From the NCBI GenBank assembly GCA_910588815.1, contig CAJUQY010000003.1, positions 1 through 64,000 on the forward strand: 64,000 nt of DNA, in the 5' to 3' direction. Positions 25,805 to 35,111 of this stretch are shown here, one piece after another. Every line of letters begins with the position of its first letter. The stretch's first letter is position 1. Source of the stretch: an uncultured Lachnospiraceae bacterium. GTDB lineage: Bacteria; Bacillota; Clostridia; Lachnospirales; Lachnospiraceae. The translations under genes and the position numbers were made by a program. The notes beneath the pieces are model-generated. The model searched no databases and was not told the origin of the DNA. It saw nothing but the letters and a program-made list of their open reading frames with translations.

Positions 25805-27454
25805 TCAACAACTCAATAATGCTCCAAACACATCTACATATTCTTTTCCAACATCTTTCCATGTTCGTTCATTTAGAAGATCAAATAACTCCTGCTGTTT
25901 CTCTCTCAATTCTTCAACATGATCTAACGCATAGATTAATTTATTTTCCAAATCTGTTTCACTATATGCATCAAATATCCAATTCTTTGCCTTGTCTATA
26001 TATGAATACTGTTTCAAAACGTCCATCACCTGTGGAATATCGCTCATCACAGATGGAGTCCCTACCGACATTCCCTCTCCAAATGTAAAGGGGAATCCCC
26101 CTTCATATAAAGTCGGCGTAACCACCAATTGAGCACACATATATAAAGCTGCTAATTGCTGATTTGTTACATTCTTGAAAAACAAAACATCGAATTGCAG
26201 TCTCTTTTTTTCAATATATTTCCACAAATCCGGCTTCGTCATAACATCACAAGTCAATACCAGCTTCACAGGTATATGTCTTTCCCGCAGCAAACGTTCA
26301 TAAACTCGAACTAACATCCATATATTCTTATGCTCTCTAATCTGAGATGGATAAAAAATATATTTCATATCACCAAAAGAAAAACCGTCCACATAATTCC
26401 CCATATTGATATTTTTTGCTACAAGACTCGAGAGCACCCGTTCCGTGGCAAAATACTTATTAATATCATAATTAAATATCCCCAACTTAAAGTGATCTTT
26501 AATATTCAAATATTGAAGCATGTCGTTCATTGCGTGGGGAATCACTTTAATATTTTCTTCCTTCTTTCCTAATTTTTTTATCAAAAGGCTATCTGCAATA
26601 TATTCTGAATATGTGATGAAATAATCTCCCTCTTCCAGAGTTTTTCTCGTTTTAGCTGTACTGAAAGCAGCCCTCCCCGAAGAAAAGCCTTCTGCAAATT
26701 CAATTGTCACCAAATCCGGTGCACATAATATTTTTTTACCTTCAATCTGATTAAATTCCGGCCAAAACGCAGTTGGTGAATACCATATATCCATTTTTTC
26801 TTTCATTACCGAAATTTTCCGCAAAATTTCCCGCATGGAATCCTGTCGAATATATTCGATAAGTTTTAACGCTTCTGATTCATATATCTTTTTCAATATC
26901 TGATAAAATTCCCGGAATTTCTTTAATATTCCTCTCGGTTTTTTCTCTTTTAGTTTTTCAGCAAAATTCCGAAAACCTTTTCTCAATAATAAATATAAAC
27001 TCAGCAAAACCCCAAATAACAATCCCAATATGAGACCTACTGTTCCTAAAATAAATGTGCATAATAAGCTCAATATGCCAAAGATACTTAAACAAATCAC
27101 ACTTTTTTCCGTAACAACAAAAGGAAGCATTTTGGAAACAATCCGGCGTATAAACTTCTCGAATCGACTTGAAGTCCTTTTTTTCCTCTCTCTGTTCTTC
27201 CATAATTCAAAAAAATCCAACAACACCGGATTCTTTTTTGTTGAAATAATAGCTACGCTATCCTCATTCAAATTTTGTTCTTTTAGTACCTCTTTTACAG
27301 CGCCAAGACAATACTTCGGACAGGCAATTGTAACATTATGTCCATTTTCCAACAAAGCTCTTATCAAGATACTACTATATCGTCCCAACCCTTCTTGCTT
27401 CAATGAAAATTTTTTAACGGTAGGGGCATATGCCATATATATTCCTATCTTCAA
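25805..27454 (-). CDS. family 4-like glycosyltransferase with an inserted membrane hairpin
   Basis: This 549-residue protein has a GT-B fold. The N-terminal part has EGLGRYSSILIRALLENGHNV and the C-terminal part FYPSQIREHKN and the donor-site VVTPTLYEGGFPFTFGEGMSVGTPSV. Between them (about 110-165) lie two hydrophobic helices with a basic, helical stretch after them, which is unusual for GT4 and may bind the enzyme to the membrane. The start is a TTG at 27454, chosen because GGAGGG lies five bases upstream; the next ATG is 18 bases on without a site. Donor and acceptor are unknown. Confidence 0.82.
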   Translation of the reverse strand: MKIGIYMAYAPTVKKFSLKQEGLGRYSSILIRALLENGHNVTIACPKYCLGAVKEVLKEQNLNEDSVAIISTKKNPVLLDFFELWKNRERKKRTSSRFEKFIRRIVSKMLPFVVTEKSVICLSIFGILSLLCTFILGTVGLILGLLFGVLLSLYLLLRKGFRNFAEKLKEKKPRGILKKFREFYQILKKIYESEALKLIEYIRQDSMREILRKISVMKEKMDIWYSPTAFWPEFNQIEGKKILCAPDLVTIEFAEGFSSGRAAFSTAKTRKTLEEGDYFITYSEYIADSLLIKKLGKKEENIKVIPHAMNDMLQYLNIKDHFKLGIFNYDINKYFATERVLSSLVAKNINMGNYVDGFSFGDMKYIFYPSQIREHKNIWMLVRVYERLLRERHIPVKLVLTCDVMTKPDLWKYIEKKRLQFDVLFFKNVTNQQLAALYMCAQLVVTPTLYEGGFPFTFGEGMSVGTPSVMSDIPQVMDVLKQYSYIDKAKNWIFDAYSETDLENKLIYALDHVEELREKQQELFDLLNERTWKDVGKEYVDVFGALLSC

Positions 27455-27478
27455 GATACCCTCCAGCGATATTGAATA

Positions 27479-29773
27479 TTATAAACTTAATCCTTTTTTT
27501 ATCTGATCATATATTTTCTTACATAAATCCTTATTTTCAATAGAAAAATCATTTAATCTTGTATTGTTTCTGCTTTTCTCCCTCAATTCGGCATTATTTT
27601 CCTCCATATAAAACAAAGCTTTTGCCATCGCTCCGGCGTCATGATAATCAAAAAACTTCACCGTTAGATTCAATTCTTTTTGCAGTTCTCGCATTGCGGC
27701 ATAATCACTGGAACAAGAGGGAATCCCAAGAAATGCAGCGTCTACAACCGCACCGTTTCCATTATCCGCAAATCCTGGATGAAAAACAAAAGAAGCCTGC
27801 TGAACTAAACAATTATATCTCTCTGTTCGTACATAGCCTAAAATTTCTATATTTTTTCTTAATTCATCTGACTGCAAAAACATTTTTTGCAAAGCATTCA
27901 GCTTTGAACTCTTCCCTTTTTCTTTCAACTTAATTTTCTCAGTGTCAACCCCTGTCACATAGCATCGAAAACTTCCTCCCTGTTTATAATAAATATCCAA
28001 AGCTTCTAAGGCAATCCTAAGATTCTTATGTTTCTGCAAATTTGTAGGCCATATAAAATATTTTTTTTTCAATGCTTTGCCTTTTTGTTTTATTATTTCA
28101 GGTTTTTCAAAAAATCGCGGCAATTGATACATTTTTTTTCGCTTTGTTCCCGCATACTGTACGGCATCTTCCAAAACCGATTTTCCTGTTGTAAAATTTG
28201 CCTCGGAACGGCGAACCAATTCAAACACTTCCCATTCCACATAATCTTTCATCATTTGCGGAACATATCTCTGTATATAATCATGAATCACTACGCCATA
28301 ACGAATCCCTGGCGAAAAAATTGCCTTGGGTACTCGATCTGAGGCTAAAATCATTGCATCGCAGTCCTCAAAATAGCGCATTCTATCATTGCAAAAACAG
28401 TGCTTTCCCCAAGGTGTTTCTTCCGCATACCCTCGTATTCCATATAGTTCCTGCATCCGTTTAGAATCCGCCATTTCCCAAGAGTATTTCCGGATGTCTA
28501 CGCCTATATTCCTTAAAAGTTTAAAATAATCATGATCTTCATAACACCGATCTTCCGGATAAGCAAATACCAGCTTCACAGCCTCATTCATAGCCTCAAT
28601 GGCCCTATGTAAAACTATAGTCAGCCTGATAGCATAGTCTAATACACCGCCTTTGTATGCAAGCGGTAATACGATAGCCAATTTTTTATTTTTCTCTTTT
28701 ATCCCGTCTTGAGATCGACAGGATTGAGATTCCTCTATTTTCTGGAATTCCTTTTCCCACTGCGCCCTACAAAAATGATAAGAAAGCGGTTCTAACAAGA
28801 CTTTCTGACTTTCCCGAATCTGATCTGCTAAATGCCGGTCACCGGAAAGAATCCTCTTACACTTTTTTCTGGCTTCCCGTATTGTCTTACAGCGTCCTGG
28901 CAAATCACTTCCACCCAGACGATCCAAAAGCCCGCCAGCCATATATACCAGCGGAAGCCCACAACGAACTGCTTCAAAGGGATGATAATGGATATGTCTC
29001 TTATTTTGTGAATCATAGAACATGACACTGTGCGAGGGATACAGCTTATCGTATTCCTCCTGTGGTAAATATCCCAACACAGAACTATCCTCCGTCACCG
29101 GAAGCTGCTGCGCTCCGCCTATCGAGTGAGGAATATCTCCCATATTTTTTTTAAATTCCTTATAGATGTTTTCATAATAAGAAACCGTTTTAATCCTAGG
29201 GCAGATAAATAATAATTTCTTTTTTTCACCCGTCCAGGTATCATGAATATCCGTGTTCAGCAAGCTAATCGGTAAAAATATTGCCCGTTCTTTAAAAAAG
29301 GTACATTCAATATCCGCTAAATTATCATACCCCTGTCCAAACCAAAAACGAGTCCCCAGCTTTTCGATTTCATTAAGCAGCCATCTTCCTGCCTGCTGTT
29401 TTATGATCCCTGTATAAGATACCCCATCTTCCAGACCAAATGGGTGAAAAATGACGGTTCCTTTGTAATTTAAAACAATCGACTTCAATGGTTCAATAAA
29501 AACTCCCATAATAGCCATTTGAAAATATTCATTCATAACCCGCATGGCTTCTTCAGGGATTTTCTCTGTATAAAAATCCACCTGATTCAAAGTATCAATC
29601 GCTTCCTGCGGTATCGTCAGTTTTTTATCAGCTTCCCAATCAACCGCAATACTTACATCAAAAGGCGGAAGTTTTGGTGAATATACTTCATACCCAAGCT
29701 CCCTCAACAACTTCACTTCGCTTTTCATTAATGTATTGTGATTATATAGCCATAAAATCCTTTTTGCGCTCAT
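27479..29773 (-). CDS. two-domain glycosyltransferase
   Basis: This 764-residue protein holds two GT-B-like units. The first (1-360) starts RILWLYNHNTLMKSEVKLLREL and ends with a donor-type segment HYHPFEAVRCGLPLVYMAGG. The second (about 370-764) starts KLAIVLPLAYKGGVLDYAIRL, has FIWPTNLQKHKNLRIALEAL and ends with FHPGFADNGNGAVVDAAFLGIPS. Two linked domains may add two successive sugars or build a disaccharide repeat, as in bifunctional polymerases exported by Wzm/Wzt. It lies next to the first Wzt gene, which supports a role in that polymer. A run of nine A codes for a KKK stretch near residue 570. Confidence 0.82.
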   Translation of the reverse strand: MSAKRILWLYNHNTLMKSEVKLLRELGYEVYSPKLPPFDVSIAVDWEADKKLTIPQEAIDTLNQVDFYTEKIPEEAMRVMNEYFQMAIMGVFIEPLKSIVLNYKGTVIFHPFGLEDGVSYTGIIKQQAGRWLLNEIEKLGTRFWFGQGYDNLADIECTFFKERAIFLPISLLNTDIHDTWTGEKKKLLFICPRIKTVSYYENIYKEFKKNMGDIPHSIGGAQQLPVTEDSSVLGYLPQEEYDKLYPSHSVMFYDSQNKRHIHYHPFEAVRCGLPLVYMAGGLLDRLGGSDLPGRCKTIREARKKCKRILSGDRHLADQIRESQKVLLEPLSYHFCRAQWEKEFQKIEESQSCRSQDGIKEKNKKLAIVLPLAYKGGVLDYAIRLTIVLHRAIEAMNEAVKLVFAYPEDRCYEDHDYFKLLRNIGVDIRKYSWEMADSKRMQELYGIRGYAEETPWGKHCFCNDRMRYFEDCDAMILASDRVPKAIFSPGIRYGVVIHDYIQRYVPQMMKDYVEWEVFELVRRSEANFTTGKSVLEDAVQYAGTKRKKMYQLPRFFEKPEIIKQKGKALKKKYFIWPTNLQKHKNLRIALEALDIYYKQGGSFRCYVTGVDTEKIKLKEKGKSSKLNALQKMFLQSDELRKNIEILGYVRTERYNCLVQQASFVFHPGFADNGNGAVVDAAFLGIPSCSSDYAAMRELQKELNLTVKFFDYHDAGAMAKALFYMEENNAELREKSRNNTRLNDFSIENKDLCKKIYDQIKKGLSL

Positions 29774-29793
29774 ATAGCCCCCGCCTCACCTGT

Positions 29794-30543
29794 CTACATA
29801 TTTCCCAAATATTCTTTTACCACATCTTCTGGTTTTCCATCTGCCACGATTTCTCCCTGACGTATAAATATTGTTCTTGTGCAGACATTTTGAATTGTCT
29901 TCATATCATGCAGTACTAACACCAAAATTTTAGCGCTCTCCATAACATCAATCATTCGTTTTCGTGCTTTCTTCTGAAAATTAATATCTCCTGCGCTTAA
30001 CACCTCGTCCACCAGCAAGATATCACCTTTCACAGAGGTTGAAATCGCAAAAGCCAGACGAACCAACATACCTGATGAATAAGAACGAATTGGATAATCA
30101 ATGAACTCACCCAGTTCAGCAAAATCAATAATTTCCTGTTCTCTCATTTTTACTTCCTCAGGAGTCGCCCCCAACATCAGCCCTCTGTACATAATATTTT
30201 CTCGGCCAGTAGATTCCATTTCAAATCCAAGGGTCAATTCAAACATAGAACGTACTTCTCCCTGAATATCCATACTCCCACTTGCTATAGGATAAATCCC
30301 AGCCAGAGTTTTTAGCAGCGTACTCTTTCCTGCCCCATTAAACCCAATTACTCCCAGCCGCTCTCCCTCTCGAATCTCCAGATTGAAATTTTTCAATGCA
30401 TGAACATCTTGCAACTTTTCTTTCGTGTGCTTCAAATGCAACAACGAAAAAACTTCCTGTTTCAGTGTTTTTGCATTATATACATGAGATGGGTAATATA
30501 AATTTACATCCTGCATTTTAATATAACACTCTTTAGAATCCAT
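29794..30543 (-). CDS. wzt: polysaccharide ABC exporter ATPase, short form without carbohydrate-binding domain
   Basis: This 249-residue Wzt/TagH-type ATPase has a Walker A GFNGAGKST (67-75), a signature YSSGML and Walker B ILLVDEVLSAGD. It ends right after the ATPase domain, so it lacks the C-terminal sugar-binding domain that couples export to a capped chain end. GGAG precedes the ATG. It forms the exporter with the permease gene 13 bp upstream and lies between the perosamine genes and the large glycosyltransferases. It contrasts with the long Wzt at 57.2-58.4 kb. Confidence 0.93.
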   Translation of the reverse strand: MDSKECYIKMQDVNLYYPSHVYNAKTLKQEVFSLLHLKHTKEKLQDVHALKNFNLEIREGERLGVIGFNGAGKSTLLKTLAGIYPIASGSMDIQGEVRSMFELTLGFEMESTGRENIMYRGLMLGATPEEVKMREQEIIDFAELGEFIDYPIRSYSSGMLVRLAFAISTSVKGDILLVDEVLSAGDINFQKKARKRMIDVMESAKILVLVLHDMKTIQNVCTRTIFIRQGEIVADGKPEDVVKEYLGNM

Positions 30544-30556
30544 TTTCCACTCCGAT

Positions 30557-31333
30557 TTACAGATAAAATATGATTGTTTTCTCGTTCTTTTTATATGAAC
30601 AATAAGCGAATACTCCTAAAACTAAAATCCATATTAAAAGATACAGATAAGTAAACCCTTCCGGAAATTTCCCATATAAAAAGGGCTCTCTGACCAAATT
30701 CAACATATGAGTAATCGGATTATAACGATATACCATATACATAATCTCATTTGACCGAAACAATTCTTCCTTAAAAAATACAGGAGAAATATAATATATT
30801 GCTTGCATAATCAAAGCCATCAACTGAGGATAATCATAATATTTCGCATTGATATAAGAAACGATAATAATGATTTCCCATGCAATGGCAAAAAGTAACA
30901 ATAACGTCAAAGGAAACGAAATCAGTCCATACAATAAGTTTGCCGGTTTTGTGATTAAAATCCATATAAAGAAGCCCAAAAACTCCATAAAAAAATTAAA
31001 AATAAAGACCAGAGATGATTTCAATGCATAGATTATTTTAGGATGATTAAATTGTCTAATATATTGAGAAGCCGAAATAAGACACTGGCCGCCAGAAATA
31101 ATACTTGCATTCAATAAATTCCAACCGATCAGTCCGGATAGGATATATACCGCATAATCCCCTAGCGGTTGATCAAAAGCGATGCTAAATACTGTCGCCA
31201 TGATCAATGTAATACCCAAGGGCTGTATCATCGCCCAAATCGATCCCAGCTTTGAACGCCTATATTTAAAACGAATATCACTTTTGGCAAGGTACAACCA
31301 AAAGTATCTCGCATAATATATTTTTTTTATCAC
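30557..31333 (-). CDS. wzm: polysaccharide ABC exporter permease
   Basis: This 258-residue ABC-2 type permease has the Wzm/TagG pattern: an N-terminal amphipathic part, six membrane helices and the family segment KSDIRFKYRRSKLGSIWAMIQPLG. The start is a GTG at 31333 with GAGG eight bases upstream. It should form the channel for the lipid-linked polymer made by the neighbouring perosamine and glycosyltransferase genes. The aminotransferase gene ends 14 bp upstream. Confidence 0.93.
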   Translation of the reverse strand: MIKKIYYARYFWLYLAKSDIRFKYRRSKLGSIWAMIQPLGITLIMATVFSIAFDQPLGDYAVYILSGLIGWNLLNASIISGGQCLISASQYIRQFNHPKIIYALKSSLVFIFNFFMEFLGFFIWILITKPANLLYGLISFPLTLLLLFAIAWEIIIIVSYINAKYYDYPQLMALIMQAIYYISPVFFKEELFRSNEIMYMVYRYNPITHMLNLVREPFLYGKFPEGFTYLYLLIWILVLGVFAYCSYKKNEKTIIFYL

Positions 31334-31347
31334 TATCTCTACCTCTT

Positions 31348-32457
31348 CTACGGTTCCTTTACAATCTCTTTCATAGACTCACAAATATACTTTATATCAT
31401 CTTCGGTAAGCAGCGCATGGGACGGCAGACTGATTCCCCTCGCCGAAACCTCTTCCGCCACAGGACAATTAACTGTTTCATCATAATAGGGCGGCATGAT
31501 ATGCATCGGATAAAATACCGGCCTCATTTCTATATTCCGCGCTTCCATCTCGGCCATGACCTGGTCCCGCTGCTTTTTCACTTTGGGCTGTAATATGACG
31601 TTGCTCATCCAATATACGGATTTACACCCGGCAGGCTCCTCCTGCAAAACCATATACTCTTCGAAGCCCTTCAAATATTTTTTATATAACTCTGCAATAC
31701 GCTTTCTCTGTCCCAGATGCCAGTCGATTCTTTCCAATTGTCCCAGTCCCACGGCGGCCTGCATATTGGTCATTCGATAATTGTAGGCCACCATGTTATG
31801 CCAATAACGCTTTTCAGGGGAAACTCCCTGCGCTTTGAGCAGAACCATCTTATCATACAGTTCCTTATCATCCGTAACGATCATGCCACCCTCACCGCAG
31901 GTTATGATTTTGTTTCCAAAAAAGCTGAAGGATCCCACCTTGCCAATCGCTCCCACTCTTTTGCCTTTATACTCAGCTCCATGAGCTTCTGCCGCATCCT
32001 CCACTACCACAAGATTATGCTTTTTGGCAATTTCCACAATCGGATCCATGTCTGCAGGCAGCCCATACAGATGCACCGGCATAATCACCTTTGTCTTCTC
32101 AGTGATCTTTTCCTCGATTTTCTTCGGGTCCATATTAAACGTCCCCTTCTCGCTGTCAACAAAAACCGGCGTCCCACCGCAATACTTCACCGCATTTGCC
32201 GTCGCTATATACGTCAATGTCGGCATGATCACTTCGTCCCCCGGCCCGATCCCCAAAGCGGCCAGAATCACATGCAGCGTCACCGTGCCATTGCAGCATG
32301 CAATCGCATACTTACAGCCACAGTATTCCGCAAATTTTTTCTCAAACTCCTTGATAAATCGTCCGTTTGCGGACACCCATCCCGTATCGATGCATTCATT
32401 CAAATATTTTTTTTCATTCCCGTTAAAAACAGGAGCCGCTATTGAAATTCTATCCAT
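31348..32457 (-). CDS. DegT/DnrJ-family sugar aminotransferase, probable GDP-perosamine synthase
   Basis: This 369-residue PLP enzyme has the pattern of nucleotide-sugar 4-aminotransferases: GWVSANGRFIKEFEKKFAEY, CNGTVTLHVILAALGI, VEDAAEAHGAEYKG and the PLP lysine in SFFGNKIITCGEGGM (near 183). RfbE/Per-type enzymes that convert GDP-4-keto-6-deoxymannose to GDP-perosamine share this form, and the window holds the whole route to that keto sugar (mutase, manA, manC, gmd) in the same operon. A UDP-sugar substrate cannot be excluded from sequence alone. GAGGA lies eight bases before the ATG. Confidence 0.88.
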   Translation of the reverse strand: MDRISIAAPVFNGNEKKYLNECIDTGWVSANGRFIKEFEKKFAEYCGCKYAIACCNGTVTLHVILAALGIGPGDEVIMPTLTYIATANAVKYCGGTPVFVDSEKGTFNMDPKKIEEKITEKTKVIMPVHLYGLPADMDPIVEIAKKHNLVVVEDAAEAHGAEYKGKRVGAIGKVGSFSFFGNKIITCGEGGMIVTDDKELYDKMVLLKAQGVSPEKRYWHNMVAYNYRMTNMQAAVGLGQLERIDWHLGQRKRIAELYKKYLKGFEEYMVLQEEPAGCKSVYWMSNVILQPKVKKQRDQVMAEMEARNIEMRPVFYPMHIMPPYYDETVNCPVAEEVSARGISLPSHALLTEDDIKYICESMKEIVKEP

Positions 32458-32474
32458 CTTCTTTATCCTCTTTT

Positions 32475-33092
32475 CTAAATATAATGTGCTGGCACGCCAA
32501 CCACCTTGCTGTTAGAAACCACATCCCTTATCACAACCGCCCCGGCTCCAATCGTCACATGATGGCCTATGGTTAATCCATCTATCACACGACAACCACA
32601 GCCACAAAACGTCGCCTCTCCAACGCATACGCTTCCCGCAATTGCCGTTCCCGGAGCAACATGGACAAAATCCCCCATTTTTCCGTCATGGTCCACAGAC
32701 GCATTGGTATTGATTATACAGCCATTTCCTATGACCGTATCAACATTGATCACTGCACCCGGCATAACTGCCACCCCCTCACCCACGCTCGCCCTAGGAG
32801 AAATCACAGCCGCCCTGCTGACTGCATTTACGATAGCGAATCCTATTTTTTTCACCTGCATATACAATCTCTGCCGGACTGCGTTGTCGCCAATGGCTAT
32901 GAAGGCCTTGCTCACTCCGCTCTGGTATAAATCCGCCAGGCAGTCATCATCTCCGATAACGGATAATCCTAAAAAGCCTTCTGTCCCTTTTTTATCTACA
33001 AGCCCTTCAATCTCATACTCCTGATTCTGCAAAAAAATGTCTACTATCACCTTTGCATGCGGTCCTGCGCCAATAATTACCAGCTTATCCAT
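32475..33092 (-). CDS. NeuD/PglD-family sugar N-acetyltransferase (PerB-like)
   Basis: This 205-residue protein has an N-terminal Rossmann-like part (LVIIGAGPHAKVIVDIF) and a left-handed beta-helix of hexapeptide repeats (about 95-200) with the catalytic His in SVDHDGKMGDFVHVAPG. Such enzymes acetylate the 4-amino group of nucleotide sugars. Placed directly before the aminotransferase gene, it most likely makes GDP-N-acetylperosamine, as PerB does. Start ATG 33092; a GTG one codon earlier is possible. The 137 bp upstream hold no gene and no convincing promoter. Confidence 0.87.
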   Translation of the reverse strand: MDKLVIIGAGPHAKVIVDIFLQNQEYEIEGLVDKKGTEGFLGLSVIGDDDCLADLYQSGVSKAFIAIGDNAVRQRLYMQVKKIGFAIVNAVSRAAVISPRASVGEGVAVMPGAVINVDTVIGNGCIINTNASVDHDGKMGDFVHVAPGTAIAGSVCVGEATFCGCGCRVIDGLTIGHHVTIGAGAVVIRDVVSNSKVVGVPAHYI

Positions 33093-33229
33093 CACTCATC
33101 TCTCTCTGAATGGCATCCTGCTTCTCTTATAGTGTTCCCAACACATTCACCATTACACTATTTGTTGTTTTCCTTCCAGTCGTTAATGACAAAATACGTG
33201 CCCTATATTTTACAGTTCATAAAACCTCT

Positions 33230-34348
33230 TTAACATAGTTTTAAAATTTTTTTCAGCTTATCTGCTTCTCCCATATAACTGTATTTTCTCTCCACCTCTT
33301 CCATATGGCGTTTCTTTGTCGTTTCTGCCTGAAAACATATTTCATATAATACCCGTTTTAAATCTTCCCCGTCATCCCTTTTAAAAAAAACCGCATATTT
33401 TCGAAATATCTCTCTAAATGGTGCAATATCTGATAAAACTACCGTCGCTCCCATATAAAGAGCCTCCAGCGGCGGTATCCCAAAGCCCTCATACTTTGAC
33501 GGAAACACAAAGCAACAAGCATGGGCATATATCGCCGGCAAATCTTCTTCCGCAATAAAGCCCGTAAACACAATTCGATTTCCTGCCCCTGACGAAATGC
33601 TGTTTTTAATCACTTTCTGAATTTTCCATCCGATCCGTCCAGCCATAACCAATTCCGGCATGTCAATACCTTCCGAGACCATTTCGTTGTACACTTTTAA
33701 CAGAAATTCCACATTCTTTCTGGGTTCCAAAGTGGCAAGACTCAGTAAATACGGCTTACCGTGGGATATCCCATATTTTTCCAAAACCTCCTCTATATCC
33801 GCTTTCCGCTCCTTTGCTGCTTTCAGACCATCGTCGATTCCATTATAAATAACATGAACTCTTTCAGATGGAACCTCTAATATCTTTTCAATGCGCCTCT
33901 TTGAAAAATTCGATACGGTCAAAATATACTGACTTACTTTTCCAGCCCTGCGATACATAAGCCGAAAATATGCTACCATCTTGAAAGGCATAAACTGTGG
34001 ACAGTCCCAGCATCCCAGATCATGTATGGCATTGACCATGCCTTTTTTCTTTAAAAAAAAGGGGGCCGGGAAAGCTAAAAATAGAAAGCAATCGGCTTCT
34101 ATTCGTCTCAGCGTCCGATAAAGAGTAATCTGAGAAAACCACAATTTGTTTTTCCGTGGCAAAACAATCGCTCTGATATTGGGCCTTTTACACAAATGAT
34201 TTAATCTAGCAGGAACCTCTTCTTTAAATATAAAAATATACGTATTATCTTCATCCGCTTCGACCATTTTCTCTGCTATATTTAAAGCAAAACGTTCGAT
34301 TCCTGTAAAATTATCTGCAAGAGAAGTTAAATCAATTACGATCCTCAT
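33230..34348 (-). CDS. family 4 glycosyltransferase (mannosyltransferase type)
   Basis: This 372-residue GT-B enzyme has GIERFALNIAEKM near the N terminus, the linker SLATLEPRKNVEFLLKVY and the donor E-x7-E motif in FVFPSKYEGFGIPPLEALYMG. The sequence resembles WbdB/WbpY-like mannosyltransferases that use GDP-mannose or GDP-6-deoxysugars, which fits the GDP-sugar genes around it, but the donor is inferred. ATG at 34348 with AGGAG five bases before it; it overlaps the WecG-type gene by 17 bp. Confidence 0.9.
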   Translation of the reverse strand: MRIVIDLTSLADNFTGIERFALNIAEKMVEADEDNTYIFIFKEEVPARLNHLCKRPNIRAIVLPRKNKLWFSQITLYRTLRRIEADCFLFLAFPAPFFLKKKGMVNAIHDLGCWDCPQFMPFKMVAYFRLMYRRAGKVSQYILTVSNFSKRRIEKILEVPSERVHVIYNGIDDGLKAAKERKADIEEVLEKYGISHGKPYLLSLATLEPRKNVEFLLKVYNEMVSEGIDMPELVMAGRIGWKIQKVIKNSISSGAGNRIVFTGFIAEEDLPAIYAHACCFVFPSKYEGFGIPPLEALYMGATVVLSDIAPFREIFRKYAVFFKRDDGEDLKRVLYEICFQAETTKKRHMEEVERKYSYMGEADKLKKILKLC

Positions 34349-35105
34349 GGACGCTCCTATATTTCCAAACAATCTTCAATATCTTCATATCTTCAATTAA
34401 ATACCGTTTTGCCAGACGCTTTGGCTCCCTTAGTAACCTGTACAGCCATTCTAAGCCCGACCTCTGCATCCACAGGGGGGCCCTCTTTACATTCCCCGCC
34501 GCAAAATCAATGCTGGCCCCGATATTCAGTGCTACCTTCACATCCAGCCGGTCTCTCAGTCCATAGAAAAACATTTCCTGCTTTGGCGAACCCATACCAA
34601 TACACAAAATATCTGTCCGGCTATCATTTATAATAGAAACGATTTTATCTGTTTCTTTTTGATCCCTCTCGAAGCCAACGGGAGGTGAATAGGTGCCTGC
34701 TATTTGTATTCCGGAATGTTGTTCCTTCAGATTCCTGGCCGCCTTATCAGCCACGCCCTCTGCCGCCCCCAGTAAAAAAAGACGTTTGCCTTCCAAACCG
34801 GCACTTTGACATACTCGGGGAAACAAATCTGAACCGGAAACCTTTTCTCTGATAGGAGTCCCAAGCAAGCGGCTGATCCAAATCAGTGGTTTTCCGTCTG
34901 TCAAGATCAAATTTGCATTTTCATATATCTCCCTGAAGTAGCTATCCCCCTCCAAACGCACGATATGGTCCACATTCGGAGTCACCACATAACAGCGCTT
35001 TCCCTTTTCCGCCATCTGCATGACAAAGGTAACTGCCTGAGACATCGTAACATTATCAACACAGGTGTTTAGAAACTTTATCCGGAACCGCTTTGTCGTT
35101 TTCAT
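34332..35105 (-). CDS. WecG/TagA/CpsF-family glycosyltransferase
   Basis: This 257-residue GT26 enzyme has VVTPNVDHIVRLE, ANLILTDGKPLIWISRLLGTP, GAAEGVADKAARNL and the family block CIGMGSPKQEMFF. TagA and WecG add N-acetylmannosamine or its uronic acid to a lipid-linked GlcNAc, the second step of linkage-unit assembly. With the WbaP-like enzyme at the head of the operon it could complete the primer of the polymer. The ribosome site lies across the stop of the mutase gene, six bases upstream. Confidence 0.92.
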   Translation of the reverse strand: MKTTKRFRIKFLNTCVDNVTMSQAVTFVMQMAEKGKRCYVVTPNVDHIVRLEGDSYFREIYENANLILTDGKPLIWISRLLGTPIREKVSGSDLFPRVCQSAGLEGKRLFLLGAAEGVADKAARNLKEQHSGIQIAGTYSPPVGFERDQKETDKIVSIINDSRTDILCIGMGSPKQEMFFYGLRDRLDVKVALNIGASIDFAAGNVKRAPLWMQRSGLEWLYRLLREPKRLAKRYLIEDMKILKIVWKYRSVHEDRN

Positions 35106-35111
35106 CTCATG

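Noticed and set aside
28056..28072. A run of nine T (A9 in the coding strand) in the two-domain glycosyltransferase as another slip site
   Set aside because: The frame is intact, the region is AT-rich with many A runs, and KKK codons explain it. There is no sign of a switch.
31348..32457. The DegT aminotransferase as the missing PseC of the nonulosonate set
   Set aside because: It is 11 kb away in another operon, next to a PglD-type acetyltransferase and GDP-mannose genes. A perosamine role explains it better, although a shared use cannot be fully excluded.
33093..33229. Search for a promoter or terminator in the 137-bp gap between two glycosyl genes
   Set aside because: Only weak TATAAG-like and TTGTCA-like strings with poor spacing were found, so no feature is called.
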